64,000 bases of DNA, taken from the NCBI RefSeq assembly GCF_000143415.4, contig NW_003314261.1, forward strand, positions 2,234,178-2,298,177. The letters run 5' to 3'. The stretch is from Selaginella moellendorffii (taxonomy: Eukaryota; Streptophyta; Lycopodiopsida; Selaginellales; Selaginellaceae). Positions 22,475 through 36,599 of the stretch are shown piece after piece. Made by a program: the position numbers and the translations under genes. The notes below the pieces were generated by a model, which saw only the letters and a list, made by a program, of their open reading frames with translations, had not been told where the DNA came from and did not search any database. How positions within the stretch are numbered: position 1 is the stretch's first letter; every line of letters starts with the position of its first letter.

Positions 22475-22790
22475 TTCGGCAAAGACCTGGATGATCGTCG
22501 TCCAGGTCACAATTTTGCGATCGGCCATGGAATTGACGAAACTCCAGCATTCCTCCAGAGCCCTAGCTGGGCATAGCTGGGCATAGCTGGGCATAGCTGG
22601 CCGTCAGGAGGAGTAAGAATCCGGGACAGGAAGGTGAATCTGGCCTCCTCGACGCCCGCACTCGTGAAGACACTCTGGCCGCGGATTCCCTCGCGGAGGA
22701 TGCGCTCATGGAGCTGCCGGCAGTCTCTGGAGCGAGCGCAGGATTTGATGAGCTCGATGAGCGGGAAATCCCATTTTCCTCCATGGGAAG
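22475..22790 (-). pseudogene. PPR gene fragment, reverse strand
   Basis: Read in reverse: a piece like LKSCARSRDCRQLHERILRE (typical start of a plant PLS-type PPR) at 22790-22700, and ALEECWSFVNSMADRKIV plus TWTTIIQVFAEF at 22575-22480. The latter is the counterpart of the stretch at 17.68-17.78 kb in the forward PPR pseudogene, so the two are related copies in opposite orientation. Between them lies a 12-bp tandem expansion. Stops and frame changes make it non-functional. Confidence 0.65.
22565..22601. repeat. 12-bp tandem repeat, three copies, in PPR fragment
   Basis: AGCTGGGCATAG-type units (reverse: TATGCCCAGC) repeat three times directly, lengthening the AQLCP coding motif of the PPR fragment. 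The related pseudogene at 17.68 kb has one copy. Confidence 0.9.
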
Positions 22791-22899
22791 ATGCTCGGGT
22801 TCGAAGGAGTATTTTTCAAGACAGGAGTTTCTCTGGAAATTGGAGTTGTGGTCAATGGAAACCCCTGGTACGTCTTGCATCGATCAAGGCCTGCTAAAT

Positions 22900-23900
22900 A
22901 GATCACTCACTTTTTTTCCATGGTTTTCGTGGGTTCCCATGCTAATTCTAATCACTCTCTCGAAGGGTCCTAGCGTAGTCCCTACTGCGCCACTCTGGTC
23001 GAAAGGGCGCTCAAATCTTTTCAACCATCTAGACAAATACTGTCGGCGAGGCTATTGTAATTCAACGCTGGAAGGTCGGCAATTGCTGCGAGAAATGATG
23101 GTGATTGGCTGAGTTCGCTCGTTTTCTCTGTTTTTCCAGCCTTTCTGACCGGTTCTTTGACTTTTTGTTGCAGCGATTGATCGAGGGAAGTTTCTGGTAC
23201 TTGGCTACTAAACAATAGCAGGAAAGAAACCAGCAAATAGGCTGTAGAAAGTAGTCTTGGAATTCTTCCAATTGTGGAGGAGTTCCACAGTCCATGTGGT
23301 TTTGAGGCGATGGAGCCCGTCGAGGTGATTGACGTGGTGGCGCTCATGGAGGGACTGGAAGAGCAAGACGAGAAAGCAGCGTGTGTAACTGCCGGAAGGC
23401 TTCGCGGAGGCGAGGAGTGACCAGGACGAGAGCTCCTCTTTCTGCGAGGCATCATCACCGGCGCCGGAATCACTGTGGAAGTCTCTACTTTTGTGCAGCG
23501 ACGAATCTAAGCACAGGCTAGCCATCCAATGCGTGACTTCTTCCACTAGAGACGCACATCTCCTCTCCCATGATGGAGCAAATCCGCAACGACGACTGGA
23601 TCTCGTCATCACCATCCGAGCTCTGGAGCTCGATCAAAGAACCTCCAAAGGGACGGGCTCACGCTCCACTGGAAATAGGATTGCAACGCCGCCACGGCGA
23701 TCTGCCGGAGCAAAGACGTCTCCACGATGGAGCCGGTGTGGGGCAATGGCTACAGTCGAGTTCCAGCGCTGTTCATCGATGGAAGGTACGTCCCTCTCGA
23801 AACTATATAAGTTTCGATCCATCACAGTCAGGGAATTAATCCATCGCCGTCCTCGTTTGTTCTCTTTCTCGAGTACATTCCTGGGTACGTAAATGTGAAA
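22900..23900. other. About 1 kb with short coding-like stretches, unassigned
   Basis: GC-balanced DNA with several short frames on both strands but none I recognise. A forward stretch from an ATG at about 23311 reads MEPVEVIDVVALMEGLEEQD and another at about 23729 reads MEPVWGNGYSRVPALFIDGR; both could be remnants of protein-coding exons. No confident gene model. Confidence 0.3.
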
Positions 23901-23904
23901 AAAA

Positions 23905-24690
23905 AAAAAAAAGTATCTGAGAATGGTGGGACAGAGATAATTGGTTTGCCTTGGACGAGTGATGCTAAAACAAACGTGCTGGACGAAGCCTTTGCATTAG
24001 TGGATAGTGTTAGATCGAAACGTTCTAATCTTAATTGATGGTATTTCTTTGTTTTTGTAAAAAACAAAGAGGCAAAAGGTCTTTTATACCTTTTGCGCCA
24101 ACTAAAAAAGTCCGTCAGCCACCTTTTTCATTTAAAAACCTTTTGCACAATTCACCGTACACTCCGTACAAATGCACCAAGCTCGTACTTTAAGGAGAAG
24201 AAATGCTTGATTAATTTTTCAGGGGTGAGGAGAATTTTTATTTGGCATTCTCATCTAGCTTGCAGAACTTTTCTTTGTGTCCAAGCAACAACATCTGCTA
24301 CTATCTCGTGACATGGGCCTCCATGATCCCCAAGGAATAATCATGAATTAAAAAACAAGGGCCATCTTAGCAAGCTCTTGCATGATTCAAGCGGCAGAGG
24401 ACACCGCCATGGCTTGCAAGGGAGCGAGCTTGGTGCATTTGTACGGAGTGTACGGTGAATTGTGCAAAAGGTTTTTAAATGAAAAAGGTGGCTGACGGAC
24501 TTTTTAAGTTGGCGCAAAAGGTGGTATAGAAGACCTTTTGCCTCTTTGTTTTTTACAAAAACAAAGAAATACCATCAATTAAGACTAGAAGGTTTCGATC
24601 TAGCACTATCCACTGATGCAAAGGCTTCGTCCAGCAACAACCCAAGCTCTAGTTTTCACCATTCTCAGATACTTTCTTTCTTCACATTTA
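23905..24690. repeat. Large inverted repeat whose outer arms are ABCC transporter sequence
   Basis: Left arm about 23905-24184, right arm about 24426-24690, loop about 240 bp. The inner half of each arm (for example GCAAAAGGTCTTTTATACC... with its reverse complement, and CACCGTACACTCCGTACA / TGTACGGAGTGTACGGTG) has no ABCC similarity. The outer half corresponds to the ABC signature/Walker B exon of the ABCC gene at 36.2-36.3 kb: AAGTATCTGAGAATGGTG, GGACGAAGCCTTTGCAT and ATCGAAACG occur in both arms. Each arm has lost a different internal piece of that exon, so the arms pair imperfectly in the outer part. Confidence 0.8.
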
Positions 24691-25072
24691 TTGCTTATCC
24701 AGTGCGTCCACCTTTTCTTCCTTGCCGCGCTCCGAGTTGGCATTTATCCAAGGCCTGTGGAAGCCTCATAAGCGCCTACAAGCATAAAGAAAAACACTAG
24801 TTCTAAGAAACTTACCTCCCAGATTTCTGGATCCGAAAACGGTCGATATTATAGCGCCTTCGAACAGCGTTGGATCCTGTGGAATAACGCTGAGCTTGGA
24901 TCAGATCATGCAACCCATCCATCCGTCGATCACGATCTTGGCTCCACAAGGAGGAACATGGGCTGGATGAGCGTGGATTTTCCACTGCCACCGGCCCACG
25001 ACTCCAATCTTCTTGCCTCCGGAATACACAGCTTATGCCATGCAAAGGCCATGCACACACCAGCGGTGAGTT
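24600..25072 (-). pseudogene. ABCC transporter fragment (second nucleotide-binding domain), reverse strand
   Basis: Reverse-strand counterparts of the exon at 35711-36016 (for example GGAGGCAAGAAGATTGGAGT..., CCAGAAATCTGGGAGGTAAG at about 24830-24812), of the intron after it, of GCTTCCACAGGCCTTGGAT near 24750, and of the signature exon (24680-24600). The Walker A region carries substitutions and deletions that break the frame. Adjacent and overlapping the right arm of the inverted repeat. Confidence 0.75.
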
Positions 25073-25435
25073 GGAGTTAAAGCGAACCTAGAAAAGCCTT
25101 TGTTGAAAAGGATATAAATGGGTTTGATCAAACATATACTTCTACTAACTGGGATAACTCAAATATTTACCTTTATTTCGCATCTCCTCTTTGTGAGGAA
25201 GTTTTTAGCTATAGCCCAAATTTTTGTGAAAGAAATCAGGCATCCAGAAAAAAAATCATGTAGTCAGAAAAAAATCCAGAAATGTAAGAGGGATTGAATT
25301 AATGTCAATTGACATTTATATTTCAAAAATTTCTCATTTTCCTGACCAGATCAGATTGTCTTACGGGATGGCCAAGTTAGGACGGAACGCAATAATAATA
25401 TCGCTTACTCCCTTCATCAAAGTTTTATTATATGA
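25073..25435. other. AT-rich spacer, nothing recognised
   Basis: Short frames only; no coding similarity or repeat noticed. Confidence 0.4.
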
Positions 25436-25454
25436 CAAGTACCCATATTGATCT

Positions 25455-26088
25455 TGGTAAAGCACTATGTCTTGTTCCTCCGTCCAGAAGATCCTCCATG
25501 ATGATGATGATCTTTTGTCTGCCTACCCCAGCGACATGGAGACGATTCCCAAAAGTACAGTGGAGTTTCAATGTAACGAGAAGGATGATAATAAGATCTC
25601 CAAGCCTTTGTCTTCGAATTATAATCCATGCCAAGCTTGTCAAACTTAACCACCACATGGTAAAGCCCTGACCTCGTAACTCTAATGACGTATTCCCACG
25701 GCTTCTCCTTGACATCAATCCGGGGAAGAATTATCTACGCATTCGTCAGTGGATTTCCAACAGCTAAAGTCATGCCAGCCTGGTCCGAATACCAATGGAC
25801 AAGGAACCATGATTAAGCTCCCTGCCCCGATTGTTGACGAGAACGTCCAGTGAACGATACCAGAGCAAGCGGTGGCCGTGTTGTGGCACAAACCATCGCT
25901 CCAAATCTCCAAACCGTGGATCTCTGGCAGTTTTGCGGGCCATAACTTCGCTCCGGGGAGTGTGCAAGGCAATGCCATTGCTTACAGATGCGCGCGGCTC
26001 TGAGAAGGATATCTGCTGGCTTGAAGCAAGACAAGATTTCGAGCACTAGATCTTCGCCCAGAGCATAATCCAAATCTCCCGTACCCAC
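25455..26088 (-). pseudogene. F-box (kelch-like) protein gene, apparently frameshifted
   Basis: The reverse-strand start MGTGDLDYALGEDLVLEILS continues with CFKPADILLRAARICKQWHC, a clear F-box (SKP1-binding) helix set. The following beta-propeller-like text can be read only by changing frame twice: GLEIWSDGLCHNTATACSGI and IVHWTFSSTIGAGSLIMVP in one frame to a stop near 25715, then IDVKEKPWEYVIRVTRSGLY and HVVVKFDKLGMDYNSKTKAW in another. Family knowledge: such proteins are substrate receptors of SCF ubiquitin ligases. Small introns could explain a shift, but I see no good splice pair, so a pseudogene is the better reading. Confidence 0.55.
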
Positions 26089-26381
26089 AAAACCACCACT
26101 CTGGGTATTTTATAGGATGCGGAAAAAGAAAACCGACCGATAATCAAATATCCTAAAGTATATTCTCTTATGGCAAGTGTTGATACAGAGTTTACTGGTT
26201 TCCAATGAATTCGTGAGCGCTGTCGAATTTCATTGAAAGACCAGGATCTAGATAGATGCTAATCAAAAAACAAAAATGAAATCATCCAAGTTCGAGCCAA
26301 GTCAAACAATGCGACCTGAATAACTGCCAAAGCTATTTTGAATCTAATTGAATAATATTTTAAATTGAATTTAGGGTTTAT

Positions 26382-28558
26382 ATGGATGCATTGGTGGGAA
26401 TGCGGGTGCGGCGGAGGAGCGGGCTCTTAGCTCGCGCATCCGATTCAACCAGGAAGAAATCCAGTTCAAACTCTCCGATTGCAGCCTCGCCAGCTCTTCC
26501 CGGGAGCGTCCACATTGAAGAGAGGATTGCTTCGAAAAATCTAGTGCACAGGTTCTTCTCTGAGATTCCTTTCTCCTTTTAGATTGAGATCCGTGTTTGT
26601 AGCTTTTATTTGGATGAAAAATCATGGCACGAGATTGGAGGAGCAGCGGCCGCAACCAGGGATGAATCAGCCCGCTGGAGGTCGAATTTTTTCCTCCCGG
26701 CGGGCTTCCCAGGTTGGAAAAAAGTTCATAGAAGCCAATCAACGCTTGCTGTTTTTTGGAGTTTTTCTGAGAGCTTTGGTTTTCTCCAATTTTCCGCAGG
26801 ATCCGTTTCACAAGATTACTTGCAGTACATGCTATGGCAGCTTCCAACAAACATCACGGGTTGGATTTGCAGGGCTTTGATAACTTCAAGCCTTTTGCAA
26901 GTAAGTTTTTCTCGCACCGTACATTTAGTATAGTCGAATCTCACTTTCAGTTGTAAAGGCTGTAGGATTGAGCACAGAACCTGGATCAGCTGCTGCAGCG
27001 TCAGCAGCTATAAAGTGATCCATCGCAAAACTTCAAAAGAAAATAATGAAAAGGAGAGAAACCATGGTTAAAGTTTTGTGTTCCTTGCAGATGGGTTACC
27101 AAAGACGGGCTTGGAGCTGTAGGCCGGCTTTTTATTGGTTTGATCTTCTTTTTCCTCTTTTTCCTCATCTTTCATGTATTTTCAGGTGGTCGATTTGGAG
27201 GTGTCTTTGACGAGGATCCAAAACAGTGGCGTTTGTATGCGGAAGTTATTGGAAGTTTTGGCGGGTTAGCGCTGTTCATATTGTTTGAATGTTTTCATTC
27301 GTTTTGTTTTCCCTTCTCTTTGCAGTCTATTTGAGCTCGCAACTCCTCTTGCTCCCGACTATTTCCTGCTGCTCGCTTCTTTGGGACACTTAACTAAGGT
27401 AAGCGTCTAATTCATGCATAAATCGATCTAGATTTGCAAATGCACTTTTATGTTTTCAAGGCTGTTGCAAGAGGACTCAAGGATCCATCTTTCCGAGTGA
27501 TCCAAAACCACTTTGCAATCTCGGAAAATGTTGGAGATGTGGCTGCTAAGGTTGTGATTTATTCATGTTAGCCAATTTTTCTAAACTTGATATTCTTTCC
27601 AGGAAGAAGTATGGGAAGTCGCTGGCCAGCTTATTGGCCTTTCACTTGGTGTCGTGCTTCTTGTAAGTCTAGAATCCATTGGATGTGGATTTACAAACGA
27701 TTTATTTTGCAATAGTCGACACCCGTTGTTGCAACTTCGTATTCCCAGCTCGCACTATCCTGGATGATAATTCGCTCGTTTCATTTATGGCTTCGATACC
27801 AAACACTTGCAGCTCTCGAACTCCCAACAGTAAGTCCCATTCAATTAAGCTTTCAGTGACACTAAGTTGCCCGGAAAACGTTTAGATGAACTTCAAGCGG
27901 CTAAATGTGTTGATAATGGAGCATATTCAAGGCCGCCCGCTATCAGGTAAATCTGACAATCTTTTCCTTTACCCTTCATATTCTTTGAAATAAACCAGGA
28001 GTTGGCGAGTGTAATAAGAAGGAAAATCTGATACTACCTTATACAATGCTAATGCCACAAATTCGACTGGGCTGTTCCTTAAGAGAAGTCATTACGCTTG
28101 GCAAAACTCCACTAGAGGTGAGAAACTTCCGGTTTTCTTGTGTCTCTTTTATTTGAGCTGTAAAGCTATTTTCTCAGATAGAAGAAGCATTCGAGCTTTA
28201 CAACTCAGAGAAATATGTTCTCATTGTGTTCTCCAAGTCCGACATGGGAATCCTTCTCAAGGTATTGTCACAATTCCTGTCCTCTTGTTCCTGTAATATA
28301 AAATTTCGTGTTTGTCAGGATGGATGCGAGAACACCACACTCTTAAGAAGCATCTATCAAGCTCATGTTCTCTTCCACTCCAAAAGCTTTGACACCTTCA
28401 CTTTGAAGCAGAGCCTGACCAGCATGCAAAAGAGTTTTGCCTCGTTTCTCGACGAGCTCGTAGCTGCCGGATGGAATCCCAGCAAGCTAGTCGTCAAGGT
28501 TCCAAGTTTTTCGCCGACTTACACCCTCAAAGCAAACGTGGAAGAGAGACAACAATGA
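26382..28558 (+). CDS. Root UVB sensitive (RUS) family protein, DUF647
   Basis: About thirteen exons join into a protein with the RUS/DUF647 core: FLPAGFPGSVSQDYLQYMLW, then AAAASAAIKWVTKDGLGAVG (GRLFIGGRFGG across an intron), LFELATPLAPDYFLLLASLG, FRVIQNHFAISENVGDVAAK, EVAGQLIGLSLGVVLL, and the C-terminal part with NSEKYVLIVFSKSD and a last exon ending KANVEERQQ. Introns are short with GT-AG ends. The ATG at 26382 opens a basic, Ser/Arg-rich N-terminus. The first splice junction is uncertain: CAG/GTTCTT near 26551 is the better donor but leaves the wrong phase, while CTA/GTGCAC at 26543 keeps the frame. Family knowledge: RUS proteins (several in plants) are plastid/ER-linked membrane proteins tied to UV-B response and vitamin B6 balance. 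A 5' fragment duplicate lies at 22.3 kb. Confidence 0.82.
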
Positions 28559-28622
28559 GACAAGGCTGGTATTTATCTTTTCTCTCGAGATCGAGCTCAA
28601 TGAGCTCAAGCGAAGCATCTCA

Positions 28623-29771
28623 TCACACTGGCGCCCCGGAAGTTTTGAGCATCGACACCAAAATCTTTCGCGGGGTGTTCGGAGCAGCGGCATGTTTCTT
28701 GTGGAGCACCGAGTGATTGTTCAGCACAACAATGTCCCCGGCTTGCCACTCAACTGAGACTTGTTCTTCGTCCATGATCTTTAGAGCCGCTTCGACTGCT
28801 TTGGCTGGCAGCTTGCTTCCATCGCTAAACTCGAAATACTGGAACTGGGGAAACCACGGTTTGGCCGATCCAATACTGTTAAACCACACCTTGTTGTTGC
28901 CGTGAACACCACTTTCGAGCTCTCTAATCCCTTTCCTCGTTCCTTTGCTCAGGATCTCTTTGACTCCTCCATCGTCGAGCCAGAGGAGCGTTCTCGATGA
29001 AATTTGCGCTCTAGAATTCGAAACATCATTGTAGAAACAGTTGGGATTTGCACTTACTTGGCTTCGGCCTCAGCTCTATCGTTGGTTTCGTAGACTCTTT
29101 TCCATGACTCCTCGCTACGTAAGTTGTAGTAAACGAGACCTTTGTTCTCGAGATCTTCCGTGAACTCCGGAAACTCTTTCTTGATCCTATTGTATATGGC
29201 TTTGCCTTGGACGATCCCGGTGGCACCGCCGGCGCTTGGCGGTGGAGCAACCTCGCAGAAAAACACGACCAAGTCGGGATAATCCGCAAGCTGTGGCAAA
29301 GAAACAAGAAACAAGAAGTCTTAGAATGAAAAATGGGGAAAACCTTACGTAGCTCATTTCATTGTGAAATCCAAGCTCGGTTTCAGCGTCGAGGCCATTG
29401 TTTGTGTAGACAGGCCCGACAATGTGCTTCCTCCTCGCAGCTCCAGCTCTGTAACCCATGCTCTCATATCCAAACGCTTCCACCACTCGAGCAAATTCCT
29501 CCGCATTTGACACGCCGAATCCCCGGAACAAAATTGCGCCAGGGCTCCCAAAGAGTTGACCTTCCAGCCACAGTTTTTGCTTCTGGATCCCAATTGCGAG
29601 ATCATTGCCGAAGTCTCCACTGCAAGCTCCTGCACAAGCGCCCAAACACGGAGCATACAGATCGAGAAGGGATTGCAGGAACATACCAGGCGTAATTACA
29701 AGAGGGAAGGCGTCCGTGTTCTTGGGATTGAGAAGCTCCGCCATTGCCATGGCTAACCCACACGTTTTCAA
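28623..29771 (-). CDS. TauD/TfdA-like Fe(II)/2-oxoglutarate dioxygenase (clavaminate synthase-like, At3g21360 type)
   Basis: Reverse-strand exons 29771-29349, 29290-29058 and 29010-28623 join in frame to 347 residues. The iron ligands are visible: His136 and Glu138 in GFHNEMSY (HxE) and the distal His322 in NNHSVLHKKH, with the C-terminal RKILVSMLK supplying the 2-oxoglutarate-binding Arg. The rest follows plant clavaminate-synthase-like proteins: GAILFRGFGVSNAEEF, VVEAFGYESMGY. No secretion signal is clear. Within exon 1 a 57-nt segment (29686-29630) begins GTATGT, ends TGTGCAG and is a multiple of three, so it is probably a further intron; splicing it gives 328 residues and removes a Cys-rich insert not usual in the family. 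In-frame ATGs at 29750 and 29744 are other possible starts. The substrate is unknown. Confidence 0.85.
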
Positions 29772-29839
29772 TGTTTTCGGTCACCTTTATACATAAAGAA
29801 AACAAAATCATACTTTCCTCTTTTTACTGCATGATTAGA

Positions 29840-31290
29840 TCGGAGTATCTTGGAAAACGCTTGAAGAAATACGACCTCCTCTTCTTCCCCGGCTCGTCGT
29901 ATTTAGCTATGCGTCCTGGAACTTGAAAAAAAAAGAGAGTAACGTGTAGGGCTAGAACTTAGTCGCTGTCCATCACAGTAGGCAGCCTGTGAGCGATGGT
30001 GATAGAACTTTGTGGCGATGGTGGATGGATCATTCCATCGGTAGCACTGTCCACGGATGCGGTGGCCTCGTCTGGGTGCCAAAACACGGCTTTGTTTTAG
30101 CATCACTCGTCCAAGGCAAAACTGTCCCACGCTCCAATTCTCACCGTTCTCCCACACATCTCACATGTTTTCCACATTACCTTTTCTTCCTGCACGAAGT
30201 TCTAACAACGTGACCTTTTAGGAAATAGAAGATAGATAATCCGACACTAAAGAACAGCACATCTATTGAAAACAGCATGTTTTTCACATTACCTTGTGAG
30301 TCCAGCTTCTTCCTGCACGAGGATGTCTCCTAACAACACGGCCTTTTAGGAAATAGAAGAATGACAGAACTTATCTCCCAGATTTCTGGATCTGATTACT
30401 GTCCGAGGGGGTCGAGATTATAGCGGATTGTGCCTTCTAATAGGGATGGATTCTCGTTCGCTGCTATTGACTCGGCAAAGTGATGTATGACTGCAGCTTT
30501 TTGAATACCTTGAAGTCTACTGGCTGATGAAAGTTGTTCACCTGATCTAGCGAGATTTTTGTTTGTTCTTTTTCTCTAGTTGTAGGGTCTTTTTCCATGG
30601 GTGGGAGAAGTGTAAACAAAACTCTAGGGCCAAAAGAAGTGGTCAGAGGTATCTTCAGCACCACACAAGTCCCTAAGTTCGTCTCTCATCGCCAATGACC
30701 TAATCACAACGGGAAGCCTGCTCGAACTTTCCCACTTATCGTTAAAAAAAATACTCGTAGGCGGCTGATGCTCTATTTTCCTGTGCAACCTAGCAAATCT
30801 TCGGGCTCCAAAGTCCTCTTTCCTCAGATTCCCAGTTCTTGCGTACAGAGTAACGCTGTCTTCACCCTTGTCCGCTACCTGCGTGTCGTCTCCTTCTGCT
30901 GTCCAGAACTGTGATCCCTGTTCGTCCCCTGGCCGTGCAAAGAATCTGTGTTTAACCCTGGACGCAAGGAGATCATGCACAGATAGCACAAACTTGGGAA
31001 GACCAGCAAACGAGGCAATCCACCACACCCAATGCAGCTGGTATAGGATAGCTCTCTTGTACGATGCAAAAGCGATATCGCTAGATTCTTGACAGAAGCC
31101 AGCAGCAACGAGGAAGAAACGCGACCAGGAAAGCACTCGCAGCGCTCAAAGCTAGCAGATAGACAGACAGCCTTGAACTGCTCGTCGGGCGGGATCTTGC
31201 AAAGATACTCACAAGCCAGGAGCGTGGCACTCGGATTTCGGCGTCGAATCTCCAGCTCTACCGATGATTCGCGAATCTTAATCGTCAGGG
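29840..31290 (-). pseudogene. ABCC transporter pseudogene with large internal deletions, reverse strand
   Basis: Colinear with the intact gene to its right but in reverse. About 31140-30670 matches the N-terminal region (WWIASFAGLPKFVLSVHDLL versus WWIASFCADLPEFVLCVDDL in the intact gene; VTLYARTGNL). About 30660-30530 matches the end of the first membrane domain (TGTGTGGTGCTGAAGATACC, ACAAAAATCTCGCTAGATC). About 30440-30370 matches the NBD2 exon end, 30150-29940 the signature/Walker B exon, and about 29915-29840 the last exon. NBD1, the second membrane domain and most of the first are absent, and frameshifts are present. Confidence 0.8.
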
Positions 31291-31535
31291 CGTACTAGAG
31301 AACATTCTATAAAATTATTTAGTAGATCCGAATATGCGCGTCACGAGCGACGAAGGAGACCTTGACTGGCGAGAAAGTTTTTTCTTCGGAGGCAAGTTAC
31401 AAAATGCTATATAATGCCGTTTCCTAGGGCTTTGTATCGCCACGACCGGCCTCTTTCTTCTCCCTGACGATTTCCCCAGGCGCTGCGGCAACGCATTTTT
31501 CTAGCGCCGACATCGCTCCATCCAAATCGGCAGCG
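31291..31535. promoter_or_regulatory. Space between ABCC pseudogene and intact ABCC gene (head-to-head)
   Basis: About 245 bp between the diverging 5' ends. It holds the leader of the intact gene; no specific promoter motif is called. The pseudogene may share its 5' flank with this region by inverted duplication. Confidence 0.4.

Positions 31536-36599
<5,064 letters not shown>

Noticed and set aside
25428-26088. F-box locus as a normal multi-exon gene
   Set aside because: Two frame changes are needed and no convincing GT-AG pairs that keep the propeller text were found; pseudogene kept with moderate confidence.
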